From NCBI GenBank assembly GCA_038205135.1, contig JBBRCF010000128.1, positions 1 through 9,736 on the forward strand: a stretch of DNA of 9,736 nucleotides, written 5' to 3'. Below the pieces are notes generated by a model that was not told where the DNA came from, did not search any database, and was given only the letters and a program-made list of their open reading frames with translations. Position numbers and translations under genes: made by a program. This document shows, in pieces, positions 1 through 6,758 of this stretch (positions are counted from its first letter, which is position 1; the number at the start of each line of letters is the position of its first letter). The stretch is from UBA9554 sp038205135. GTDB lineage: Bacteria; Pseudomonadota; Alphaproteobacteria; Rhodobacterales; Rhodobacteraceae.

Positions 1-686
1 AATGTCAGCACGGGCGATCCGGCAAGGTCGCCGGGCAGCAGGAAACGGCCCGGTGTCAGATCGGACAGACCCGCCTCGCGCGCGCCGTTCAGGTAGTCGG
101 TAAAATTGTCGGCAAGGGCTTTGGCGGTGGGTTCGACAAGCGGCGCGGTGCTGTCCGTTTTCTGCGCAAGGTAAGCCGCACCGCTGGGCCGCGATTGCAT
201 CCGCTTCAACGTTTCGGCAGACCATTGGGCGTAGGATTTATCCAGCAGGGCAAGGTCCAGCAGCCATTCGCCGGGGTAATCGACGATATCCAGATGCACC
301 GTGCGCGGCCCCGTGATCCCCGACAAAAGCCCGGTGGGGCGCACCCGCAACGACAGGCGCAATTCGCTGACCGTCCGCGTGCTGTCTGGCCAATGCGGGG
401 TCGGGCCGGTCAGGGCGGCCAGATGCGCCTCGTAGTCGAAACGCGGCACGGTATCGTCGGGTTGCGGTTGCAGATAGGCCGACAGGATGCGCGGCGCGGC
501 GGACAGTTGCCCCATGCGGTCGCGGTCCATCAGGTTGGCCACCAGCGAGGTGATGAACACCGTCTTGCCCGCGCGCGCCAAACCCGTGACGCCCAGCCGG
601 ATCACCGTGTCGGAGAACGGCTGCGCCAGCGCTTCGGTCACCGCACCAACGCGTCCGGCGATCCCGTCTGCGATATCGTAGATCAA
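1..686 (-). CDS. ycjX: YcjX family P-loop NTPase, N-terminal half (partial at left edge)
   Basis: The minus frame reads about 228 codons and leaves the window at its left end; family members are usually about 450-490 residues, so roughly half is present. A Walker A motif GLARAGKT sits at residues 35-42 after a short helix-like N-terminus, and DIVDYPGEW at 133-141 matches the family's Walker B-like segment. These motifs identify the DUF463/YcjX family, a cytoplasmic GTPase-like protein linked in other bacteria to envelope stress; its reaction is unknown. The start is unusual. A TAA stop lies in frame eight codons upstream, and the only candidate between it and the conserved IADGIAGRVG segment is TTG at 686-684. 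AGG lies three bases before it and AAGG further back. The family call is firm; the TTG start is inferred. No partner gene is visible because the window ends. Confidence 0.9.
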   Translation of the reverse strand, partial: MIYDIADGIAGRVGAVTEALAQPFSDTVIRLGVTGLARAGKTVFITSLVANLMDRDRMGQLSAAPRILSAYLQPQPDDTVPRFDYEAHLAALTGPTPHWPDSTRTVSELRLSLRVRPTGLLSGITGPRTVHLDIVDYPGEWLLDLALLDKSYAQWSAETLKRMQSRPSGAAYLAQKTDSTAPLVEPTAKALADNFTDYLNGAREAGLSDLTPGRFLLPGDLAGSPVLT

Positions 687-1214
687 TGGCCTGCCCGCCT
701 TGCGCCGTTACAGGGGCAAGATAGGCGCGCAAGGGTTCGGACGAAAGGGCAAGCTTACTGCCGCTAAAGGCGATATAGGTAATTGCAGGACGGCACATGC
801 CCAAGATCGGAGCCGCGCGCCCAAGCGTCAGAGGCCATGGGCAGCCTGCCCCGCCCGTTGCACCGCAGCCGTCTGCGGTCGCCCGCGTTGCTGGCGGCGG
901 CAAGGCTGTCGTCGCGGAGGGGCTGTCATCGAGGCTGGATTGCGCAAGGCACGCCGCACCATGCCCACCATCGCGGGACCGCGCGATCAAGGACAGCAGT
1001 TCGGCCTGTAATCTCACCTCGTTCATTGAGCCTGCCAAGTCGAAGACGGTTTCACAGTCGGCAGTCCTGTCCGAAAGGCACACGCGCAACAGGCGGCTTG
1101 GGGCCCACGGGGCCAACGGGTCCAGCCCGCCCCTGCCAGTATCACGAACACAACCATCACCCGACCGCACCCCGCACCCTTTTCGCGCGCGCATTGCTGC
1201 GCTATGCCGACCCC
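687..1214. other. 528-bp stretch without a recognisable gene between ycjX and truA
   Basis: This stretch lies between divergent ycjX and truA. The minus strand has an ATG at 1026-1024 followed by an open frame (beginning MNEVRLQAELLSLIARSRDG) that stays open into ycjX in a different phase. That start overlaps by ATGA the end of another minus-strand open frame. Its first 25 residues look protein-like. Further on the translation becomes rich in Ala, Pro, Thr and Gly with no motif I recognise, and it never terminates before ycjX. It could be a degraded small gene, a lineage-specific protein, or chance openness in GC-rich DNA. No tRNA, terminator with a T-run or clear promoter was seen. Confidence 0.4.
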
Positions 1215-1982
1215 ATGTCCCGCTACGCGCTTCTTGTCGAATACCACGGCGGTCCGTTTGCGGGCTGGCAGCGGCAGGCCGCTCAGCCTTCGGTGCAGGG
1301 CGCGATCGAGGCGGCGCTGACACGGCTGGAACCGGGGGTGCACGCCATCGCGGCGGCCGGGCGCACCGATGCGGGCGTGCATGCCACAGGCCAGGTCGCG
1401 CATTGCGACACGGCCCGCGACTGGGACCCGTTCCGCCTGTCCGAGGCGCTGAATTACCATCTCAAACCCGCCCCCGTGGCGATACTCGTCGCCGCCCGTG
1501 TGCCAGACGACTGGCACGCCCGGTTTTCGGCCGTTGAGCGGCGCTATACCTACCGCATCATCGCGCGGCGCGCGCCGCTGACCCATGACGCGGGGCTGGC
1601 CTGGCAGGTGAAACAGCCGCTGGACCCGGACGCGATGCAGCAGGCCGCCGCGCATCTGATCGGGCAGCATGATTTCACCACGTTCCGCGCCGCGCTGTGT
1701 CAGGCGAACAGCCCGGTCAAGACGCTGGATCAGGTTGATATCACGGCGCATCCCTGCCCCGGCGGCACCGAATACCGCCTGCGGTTCCGCGCGCGGTCGT
1801 TCTTGCACAATCAGGTGCGGTCCATCGTGGGCAGTCTGGAACGGGTGGGCAGCGGCGCATGGACGCCTGATGATATGGGCGCCGCGCTGACCGCGCGGGA
1901 CCGCGCCGCCTGCGGGCCGGTGGCGCCGCCCGACGGGCTGAGCCTGACCGGCGTGGGCTATGCCACTGATCCGTTCGGGTAA
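1215..1982 (+). CDS. truA: tRNA pseudouridine(38-40) synthase TruA
   Basis: The 255-residue product isomerises uridine to pseudouridine at positions 38, 39 and 40 in the anticodon arm of many tRNAs, acting in the cytoplasm. The N-terminus (YALLVEYHGGPFAGWQRQ) is diagnostic. GRTDAGVHA at residues 49-57 holds the catalytic Asp52. Tyr111 in the RRYTYRI segment stacks on the target base in the family. SFLHNQVRSIVG at 195-206 carries the conserved basic residue near the active site. Length is close to E. coli TruA (270). The ATG at 1215 is chosen because the homologous N-terminus begins there. No Shine-Dalgarno sequence precedes it, so translation may be leaderless or weak. The gene stands alone rather than beside def/fmt, where truA is sometimes found. 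It converges with pcs with one base between stop codons. Confidence 0.96.
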   Translation: MSRYALLVEYHGGPFAGWQRQAAQPSVQGAIEAALTRLEPGVHAIAAAGRTDAGVHATGQVAHCDTARDWDPFRLSEALNYHLKPAPVAILVAARVPDDWHARFSAVERRYTYRIIARRAPLTHDAGLAWQVKQPLDPDAMQQAAAHLIGQHDFTTFRAALCQANSPVKTLDQVDITAHPCPGGTEYRLRFRARSFLHNQVRSIVGSLERVGSGAWTPDDMGAALTARDRAACGPVAPPDGLSLTGVGYATDPFG

Positions 1983-1983
1983 C

Positions 1984-2682
1984 CTAGCCGTCCCGCCCAT
2001 AAATCGCCTGCTGCACCGCGCCTGCGCCCAGCAGATAGACCGACGTGACCACCAGCCCCCAGTGGGCCCAGCTTTGCGGATCGAAATCGACCCAGGCCGC
2101 CCAACCGGCAAAGAACGTCCACCCCAGCGCCATCGGCAGCGTCACGACGCGCCAGCGCCGCGTGCGGACCGGGTGCACGAAACGGATCGGCAGGAACATC
2201 GCCACCGCCAGCACCGCGACCAGCACGAGGATGACCCAGAACCCGGGTTTCAACGCGAACACCACCAGAACCACCATGTTCCAGCAGCCGGGAAAGCCGG
2301 AAAAGCTGTAGTCCCGCGTTTTCATCCGGGTGTCGGCGAAATAGAGCGCGCTGGCGAAGGTGATGATGAAGATCGCCACCCAGCCGGTCCAGCCCGGCAA
2401 CAGTTCCGGGTGTTTGAACAGCGCGTAGGCCGGAATGAACACATAGGTCAGGTAGTCGATGATCAGATCGAGCAATTCGCCGTCAAAGACGGGCGCGTTC
2501 TGTTTCACGTCGTAGTGGCGGGCCAACGGCCCGTCGATGCCATCAACGAAAAACGCCACCACCAGCCACAGAAACATCAGCGACCATTTTTCCTCGACCG
2601 CCGCCAGCAAGGCCAGCATGGCAAAGACCGCGCCCGTGGCGGTCAACAGGTGCACGGCAAGGGCTTTGGATTGCAGCGTCAT
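1984..2682 (-). CDS. pcs: Phosphatidylcholine synthase (CDP-alcohol phosphatidyltransferase)
   Basis: This 232-residue inner-membrane enzyme condenses choline with CDP-diacylglycerol to give phosphatidylcholine and CMP, the one-step Pcs route found in bacteria. The CDP-alcohol phosphotransferase signature is complete and has the spacing typical of Pcs: Asp50-Gly51, Ala54-Arg55, then twelve residues to Gly68, Asp72 and Asp76. The aspartates bind the metal ions. Hydrophobic segments near residues 7-29, 33-49, 77-89, 101-115, 135-145, 148-166 and 182-197 fit a multi-pass protein. The ATG at 2682 has no good Shine-Dalgarno sequence. The globin gene lies 74 bp upstream on the same strand, so the two may be co-transcribed. 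Choline would have to come from uptake or betaine/choline metabolism elsewhere in the genome. Family and subtype are confident. Confidence 0.95.
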   Translation of the reverse strand: MTLQSKALAVHLLTATGAVFAMLALLAAVEEKWSLMFLWLVVAFFVDGIDGPLARHYDVKQNAPVFDGELLDLIIDYLTYVFIPAYALFKHPELLPGWTGWVAIFIITFASALYFADTRMKTRDYSFSGFPGCWNMVVLVVFALKPGFWVILVLVAVLAVAMFLPIRFVHPVRTRRWRVVTLPMALGWTFFAGWAAWVDFDPQSWAHWGLVVTSVYLLGAGAVQQAIYGRDG

Positions 2683-2721
2683 CAGCCGGATATGACGGAA
2701 CCGTGACGTTTTCGCAAGCCG

Positions 2722-2751
2722 CCGGCGATCAAACCGGCGTCAATACCGGCG
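2722..2751. repeat. Three CCGGCG hexamers at exact 12-bp spacing
   Basis: CCGGCG occurs at 2722-2727, 2734-2739 and 2746-2751, each start 12 bp after the last, with AT-rich hexamers (ATCAAA, TCAATA) between. The run lies in the 74-bp gap between the globin and pcs. GCCGG/CCGGC pairing also permits short alternative hairpins, but no T-run follows. It could be a binding site or mRNA element; no function is established. Confidence 0.45.
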
Positions 2752-2756
2752 ACCGA

Positions 2757-3176
2757 TCAACGCAGGATCGGCACACCGCCCGGCCCGCGCATCCGTTCGG
2801 TCACGCCCGCACGCAGGCTGCGCCCGATGCGATGCGCCAGCCCCGACCACGCCGCCGCCTGATCCGGTGTCAGTTCGTGTTTCAGCGTCAGGTCGAACAG
2901 GTCCAGCCAAGGCCCGAACATGCCTGGCCGCACATTGCCCGCGTCCTGATGCGTGGTCATGACATTGCCGTCGTAGTCGCGTTCGTTCAGGATCGCATTG
3001 GCCCAGAACCGCGTGACCTTTTCCTCATGCGCGGGCCAGTCATCGACATGGGCGGCGAAAACGGGGGCCAGCCCCGGATGCTGCCGCACCAGCGCATAGA
3101 AACTGGCGACGACACGGGCAATGTCGTCACGCGATATGTCGAATTTGGCAAACGCATCCATGCGTGCAGGATGCAA
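2757..3176 (-). CDS. Group 3 truncated haemoglobin
   Basis: The 139-residue product is a small 2-on-2 haem globin of group III, the class of Campylobacter jejuni Ctb, soluble in the cytoplasm and linked to oxygen or NO/peroxide chemistry. Alignment by eye to Ctb places Phe26-Tyr27 at B9-B10, His50 at E7 (DWPAHEEKV), Phe57-Trp58 in the E helix, proximal His76 at F8 (NVMTTH) and Trp90 at G8 (FGPWLDLF). All the ligand-pocket residues expected of the class are therefore present, and the gene looks functional. The ATG at 3176 is the longest start; ATG at codon 6 is a possible alternative. Neither has an obvious Shine-Dalgarno sequence. pcs follows 74 bp downstream, and ileS is divergent on the other side. 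Substrate and physiological role cannot be read from the sequence. Confidence 0.92.
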   Translation of the reverse strand: MHPARMDAFAKFDISRDDIARVVASFYALVRQHPGLAPVFAAHVDDWPAHEEKVTRFWANAILNERDYDGNVMTTHQDAGNVRPGMFGPWLDLFDLTLKHELTPDQAAAWSGLAHRIGRSLRAGVTERMRGPGGVPILR

Positions 3177-3214
3177 TGGCGGCGCGGCGGCGGCAAGGCG
3201 GCGGTTTGTCCCTC

Positions 3215-3243
3215 TGGACGGTGCAGGGTGCGCTGCCTATAAC
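3215..3243 (+). promoter_or_regulatory. Candidate ileS promoter
   Basis: A TATAAC hexamer at 3238-3243 resembles a -10 element, with a weak -35-like TGGACG at 3215-3220 and 17-bp spacing. Transcription from here would give a leader of roughly 115 nt containing the hairpin at 3289-3313. Only the -10 is a good match, so this is tentative. Confidence 0.3.
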
Positions 3244-3288
3244 GCCGGGCATGCGGGCGTGCTGCGTGATCATGCGTCGAATTATCGG

Positions 3289-3313
3289 CCCGGCGTCCTG
3301 AAAGGGCGCCGGG
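3289..3313 (+). promoter_or_regulatory. Strong hairpin in the ileS leader
   Basis: CCCGGCGTCC (3289-3298) pairs with GGGCGCCGGG (3304-3313) across a five-base TGAAA loop, giving ten pairs with one G-T. Two further pairs are possible beyond a bulged A at 3314. There is no T-run, so it is not a standard intrinsic terminator. It sits about 40 bases before the ileS ribosome binding site (AAAGGA, 3352-3357, eight bases before the ATG). It may stabilise or regulate the leader, or be an operator for the divergent genes. Confidence 0.6.
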
Positions 3314-3365
3314 ACCGCACGCTTTCCGACCCCTCTTCCTGATTTCCGCACAAAGGACGTCCGCC

Positions 3366-6365
3366 ATGTGCCCCGACACGCTGATCCCCGATTACAAAGA
3401 CACGCTGAACCTGCCGCGCACCGAATTTCCGATGCGCGCGGGCCTGCCGCAACGCGAACCGGCATGGCTCGCCCGCTGGGCGCAGATCGGGGTCTATGAC
3501 CGGCTGCGGGAAAAAACCGGCCGTGCGCCGTTCACCCTGCATGACGGCCCGCCCTATGCCAACGGCCACCTGCATATCGGCCACGCGCTGAACAAGGTGC
3601 TGAAGGACATGGTGGTGCGGTCGCAGCAGATGATGGGCCGCGATGCGCGCTATATCCCCGGCTGGGATTGCCACGGCCTGCCCATCGAATGGAAGATCGA
3701 GGAACAATACCGCGCCCGCGGTCTGAACAAGGACGACGTCGATATCGTCGCCTTCCGGCAGGAATGCCGCAAATTCGCCGAAGGCTGGATCGACATCCAG
3801 CGCGACGAATTCAAGCGGCTGGGCATCACCGGCGCCTGGGACCGGCCTTATCTCACGATGGATTTCCACGCCGAACGCGTGATCGCCGAGGAGTTCATGA
3901 AGTTCCTGATGACCGGCACGTTGTATCAGGGGTCAAAACCCGTGATGTGGTCGCCGGTGGAAAAGACCGCGCTGGCCGAGGCCGAGGTGGAGTACCACGA
4001 CCATACGAGCCATCAGGTTTGGGTGAAGTTTGCCCCTCACGGATTGCGTCCAACATCATTCTTGGCTCAATCACGAGGATTGACTTGGGAGGGAGACCGT
4101 CACGTCGATGAACTTCTTTCGGCTGAAGAAATGAAGCAATTTGCGCCTGAGTTCGTTGGGGCGAAAATCGTTATCTGGACTACCACGCCGTGGACGATCC
4201 CACAAAACCGTGCGGTCGCATTCAATATCCAAATCGCCTACGGGGCTTACAGGGTCGATACTGTTGGGGAGCATTCGAGCGCATCTGTGGGCGAGGTCGT
4301 TATTCTTGCCGACAAGTTGGCAGATGCGGTTTTAGGTGCTGGTAGAGTGACGGGCTTTACGCGGGTCTACGATATTCCAGCAGACTACATGGATGGCCTG
4401 ATCCTCGCCCACCCCTATCGCGGCATCGACGGCGGCAATGGCGAATGGGACTACGATGTCCCCATGCTGCCCGGCGATCATGTCACGGACGAGGCCGGCA
4501 CCGGGTTCGTGCATACCGCGCCCTCGCACGGCGACGATGACTATATCCTAGGTCAGAAATTCGGCCTGCCGATGACCTATAACGTCGAGGCCGACGGCAG
4601 CTATCGCGCCGACCTGCCCCTGTTCGGCGGCCAGCACATCATCCTGCCTGATGGCAAGGAAGGCCCGGCAAACGTCAGCAACATCAAGGCGCTGGCCAGC
4701 ACCGGCGCGCTGTTCGCCAAGGCGAAACTGAAACATTCCTACCCGCATTCGTGGCGCTCCAAGGCCCCGGTGATCTATCGCAACACGCCGCAATGGTTCG
4801 CCGCCATCGACCGCCCCGTGGGCGACGGGCAGGACCAATACGGTGCCACGATCCGGCAACGCGCGCTGACCTCCATCGACCAACTGGTGACATGGACGCC
4901 TCAGACCGGGCGCAACCGACTGTATTCCATGATCGCCGCGCGGCCCGATTGGGTGTTGTCGCGCCAGCGGGCCTGGGGCGTGCCGCTGACCTGCTTCACC
5001 AAGCGCGGCGCGAAACCCACCGACGCGGATTTCCTGCTGCGCAACCCGGATGTGAACGCGCGGATCGTCGCCGCGTTCGAGGCCGAGGGCGCAGATTGCT
5101 GGTATCTGCCGGGCGCCAAGGACCGTTTCCTGACGGGCCTCGTGACCCCCGACGACTACGATCAGGTGTTCGACATCCTCGATGTCTGGTTCGATTCAGG
5201 GTCCACCCACGCCTTCGTGCTGCGCGACCGCGCGGACGGGTCCGCCGACGGCATCGCGGACCTGTATCTTGAAGGCACCGACCAGCATCGCGGCTGGTTC
5301 CATTCGTCGATGTTGCAGGCCTGCGGTACAATCGGGCGCGCGCCTTACCGGGGCGTGCTGACGCATGGCTTCACGCTGGATGAAAAGGGCAACAAGATGT
5401 CCAAATCATTGGGCAATACTGTCGCCCCGCAAGCGGTCATCGACGAATATGGCGCGGATATCCTGCGGCTGTGGGTGGCACAGTCGGATTACACCGCCGA
5501 TCTGCGCATCGGCAAGGAAATCCTGAAAGGCGTTGCAGACAGCTATCGCCGGTTGCGCAATACCATGCGGTTCCTGCTGGGATCATTGGCCGATTTCACG
5601 GAAACCGACCGTGTCGCGCCTGCCGACATGCCGGAACTGGAACAATGGGTGCTGCACCGGCTCTCCGAACTGGATCAAACAGTGCGGCAGGGCTATGCCA
5701 GTTATGATTTCCAAGGCGTGTTTCAGGCCGTGTTCGCCTTTGCCACGGTGGACCTGTCGGCGTTCTATTTCGACATCCGCAAGGACACGCTGTATTGCGA
5801 CGGCGACACGCCCCGCCGCCGCGCCGCGCGCACGGTGATGGACCTGTTGTTCCACCGCCTGACGACATGGCTGGCCCCGATCCTCGTTTTCACCATGGAG
5901 GAAGTCTGGCTGGAACGGTTTCCGGGTGACGCGTCATCCGTACATCTGACCGATATCCCTGCAACACCAATTGCATGGCGCAACAATGCTCTTGCCACCC
6001 GCTGGGACGGCATCCGCACCGCCCGCCGCGTGGTCAACGGCGCACTGGAGGTGCAGCGCACCGCCAAAGCGATCGGCGCCTCACTAGAGGCCGCACCGGT
6101 GGTGCATATCGCGGACGCGGACCTCCTGGCCGTGTTGCAAGGCGCAGATTTCGCCGACATGTGCATCACGTCCGACCTGCGTCTGACCGGCGACGCCATC
6201 CCGGACACCGCGTTCCGGCTGGCGGATGTGCCGGGCGTCGGCGTGGTTTTTGCGCTGGCGAACGGCGCGAAATGCCAGCGCTGCTGGAAAATCCTGCCCG
6301 ATGTCGGCACCCATGCGCATGCGCACACCTGCGCGCGCTGCAATGACGCGCTGGGACACACATGA
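3366..6365 (+). CDS. ileS: Isoleucine--tRNA ligase
   Basis: This cytoplasmic class I synthetase of 999 residues charges tRNA-Ile and hydrolyses mis-made valyl products. HIGH is at residues 70-73 and KMSKS at 677-681. The CP1 editing domain follows at about 200-410, with the Thr-rich WTTTPWTIPQNRA at 271-283 and HTAPSHGDDDY at 383-393. His383 and Asp392 match E. coli His333 and Asp342. The anticodon-binding region is about 715-900. A C-terminal zinc knuckle has Cys970, Cys973, Cys989 and Cys992, so this is the zinc-bearing bacterial type. AAAGGA eight bases before ATG 3366 sets the start. The stop overlaps the next gene by ATGA. Codon use changes sharply within about 4016-4390, and the stretch from HTS to WTTT is 58 residues against about 35 in E. 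coli. All catalytic motifs remain, so the enzyme should be active. Confidence 0.98.
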   Translation: MCPDTLIPDYKDTLNLPRTEFPMRAGLPQREPAWLARWAQIGVYDRLREKTGRAPFTLHDGPPYANGHLHIGHALNKVLKDMVVRSQQMMGRDARYIPGWDCHGLPIEWKIEEQYRARGLNKDDVDIVAFRQECRKFAEGWIDIQRDEFKRLGITGAWDRPYLTMDFHAERVIAEEFMKFLMTGTLYQGSKPVMWSPVEKTALAEAEVEYHDHTSHQVWVKFAPHGLRPTSFLAQSRGLTWEGDRHVDELLSAEEMKQFAPEFVGAKIVIWTTTPWTIPQNRAVAFNIQIAYGAYRVDTVGEHSSASVGEVVILADKLADAVLGAGRVTGFTRVYDIPADYMDGLILAHPYRGIDGGNGEWDYDVPMLPGDHVTDEAGTGFVHTAPSHGDDDYILGQKFGLPMTYNVEADGSYRADLPLFGGQHIILPDGKEGPANVSNIKALASTGALFAKAKLKHSYPHSWRSKAPVIYRNTPQWFAAIDRPVGDGQDQYGATIRQRALTSIDQLVTWTPQTGRNRLYSMIAARPDWVLSRQRAWGVPLTCFTKRGAKPTDADFLLRNPDVNARIVAAFEAEGADCWYLPGAKDRFLTGLVTPDDYDQVFDILDVWFDSGSTHAFVLRDRADGSADGIADLYLEGTDQHRGWFHSSMLQACGTIGRAPYRGVLTHGFTLDEKGNKMSKSLGNTVAPQAVIDEYGADILRLWVAQSDYTADLRIGKEILKGVADSYRRLRNTMRFLLGSLADFTETDRVAPADMPELEQWVLHRLSELDQTVRQGYASYDFQGVFQAVFAFATVDLSAFYFDIRKDTLYCDGDTPRRRAARTVMDLLFHRLTTWLAPILVFTMEEVWLERFPGDASSVHLTDIPATPIAWRNNALATRWDGIRTARRVVNGALEVQRTAKAIGASLEAAPVVHIADADLLAVLQGADFADMCITSDLRLTGDAIPDTAFRLADVPGVGVVFALANGAKCQRCWKILPDVGTHAHAHTCARCNDALGHT
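4016..4390 (+). other. Low-GC mosaic block within the ileS editing domain
   Basis: By hand count, 4021-4380 is 191/360 G+C (53%), while flanking 60-bp lines at 3781 and 4441 are 65%. The change is sharp in codon choice: rare-looking codons such as ACA TCA, CGA GGA, TTA and AGA cluster here and are scarce on both sides. The block covers about residues 218-341, the first part of the CP1 editing domain including the Thr-rich motif, but stops before His383/Asp392. The reading frame is intact. The simplest reading is replacement or insertion by homologous recombination with DNA from another lineage; a locally relaxed insertion is the alternative. Confidence 0.65.
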
Positions 6366-6681
6366 CTGCTGCGCAAGGTCCATCGGATGACCGGCTTGCC
6401 GCGATCCTGATGGGCCTTGCGCTGGCCCGCGCACCAAGACCGTTCTGCCCCTCCCAAGCGGCGCGCGCGCTTTCCCCCAACTGATTCCCCCGTCTGCTTC
6501 CCCCGTCTGCTTCCCCCGTCTGCTTCCCAAGTCTGCTTCCCGAGTCTGGCGCTCGCTCATGCCCTGTATCCGCGCGCTTGCCATCACGCTGCCGCTGATC
6601 GCCCCGCAAAAAGCCGCTCTAGTTGATCCTGTCTCCACAACAGGCCCGATCAGGCTTTGCCAGCGGCTCCGACAAACCTGA
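6362..6681 (+). pseudogene. DUF3253 family protein gene, split by tandem repeats
   Basis: The ATG at 6362 overlaps the ileS stop (ATGA), implying coupled translation. The first 40 codons end in GLALARAPRPFCPSQAARALSPN, which matches the N-terminal half of small DUF3253 proteins (function unknown). A TGA at 6482-6484 then stops the frame. The missing half resumes at 6547 in the -1 frame as WRSLMPCIRALAITLPLIAP, later GPIRL, ending at TGA 6679-6681; DUF3253 proteins typically end with WR-LMP, VDP and GPIRL. The break is exactly a 13-bp repeat array. One unit would join the halves in frame (ALSPNWRSLMP); six units add 65 bp and shift the phase. The C-terminal half also looks drifted. Most likely a pseudogene. 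The -1 frame is open through the array, so frameshifting at TTTCCCCC just before the stop could in principle join the halves. Confidence 0.8.
6472..6549 (+). repeat. Six tandem 13-bp units inside the DUF3253 gene
   Basis: The units start at 6472, 6485, 6498, 6511, 6524 and 6537. Units 2-4 are identical TTCCCCCGTCTGC. Unit 1 is TTCCCCCAACTGA, unit 5 TTCCCAAGTCTGC and unit 6 TTCCCGAGTCTGG. The first and last flanks match the DUF3253 coding sequence, so the array probably grew from one internal unit by slippage. The length is not a multiple of three, so copy-number change alters downstream phase. Four C5 tracts eight bases apart on this strand give four G5 tracts on the other. Confidence 0.95.
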
Positions 6682-6713
6682 CCTGCTCCGGCTTCTCCGG
6701 TTCCTAAATACCA

Positions 6714-6758
6714 CGGGGGGAGCGCGGAACCCGCGGCGGGCAGCGCCCCCCTCCCCGC
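6714..6758. terminator. Possible GC-rich hairpin between the convergent broken genes
   Basis: A G6 run near 6715-6720 can pair with a C6 run near 6745-6751, extended by CGC/GCG past a two-base bulge. Smaller hairpins such as CGCGG-AAC-CCGCG (6723-6735) lie within. It lies between the ends of the convergent DUF3253 and pxpA remnants, where a bidirectional terminator would be expected. No T-run follows on either strand, so support is weak. Confidence 0.3.

Noticed and set aside
238..1323. A 361-codon open minus-strand frame
   Set aside because: It crosses ycjX and truA in other phases; the portions over them are shadows of those genes. Only the part over 690-1026 is kept as an uncertain region.
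1023..2111. A 362-codon open minus-strand frame
   Set aside because: It is antisense to truA, whose motifs are unambiguous; Arg/Gly-rich composition is typical of a GC-rich shadow.
1960..3242. Long plus-strand open frames over pcs and the globin
   Set aside because: His/Arg/Gln-rich translations with no motifs, opposite two genes with complete catalytic or haem-binding residues.
4016..4390. Insertion sequence or intein inside ileS
   Set aside because: There are no terminal inverted repeats, transposase or intein splice motifs, and the block encodes recognisable synthetase editing-domain sequence in frame.
3366..6365. Mupirocin-resistance-type IleRS
   Set aside because: The atypical block is in the editing domain, whereas mupirocin binds the synthetic site, whose HIGH and KMSKS regions look ordinary.
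6472..6549. CRISPR array
   Set aside because: Units are 13 bp, contiguous and without spacers; there are no cas genes.
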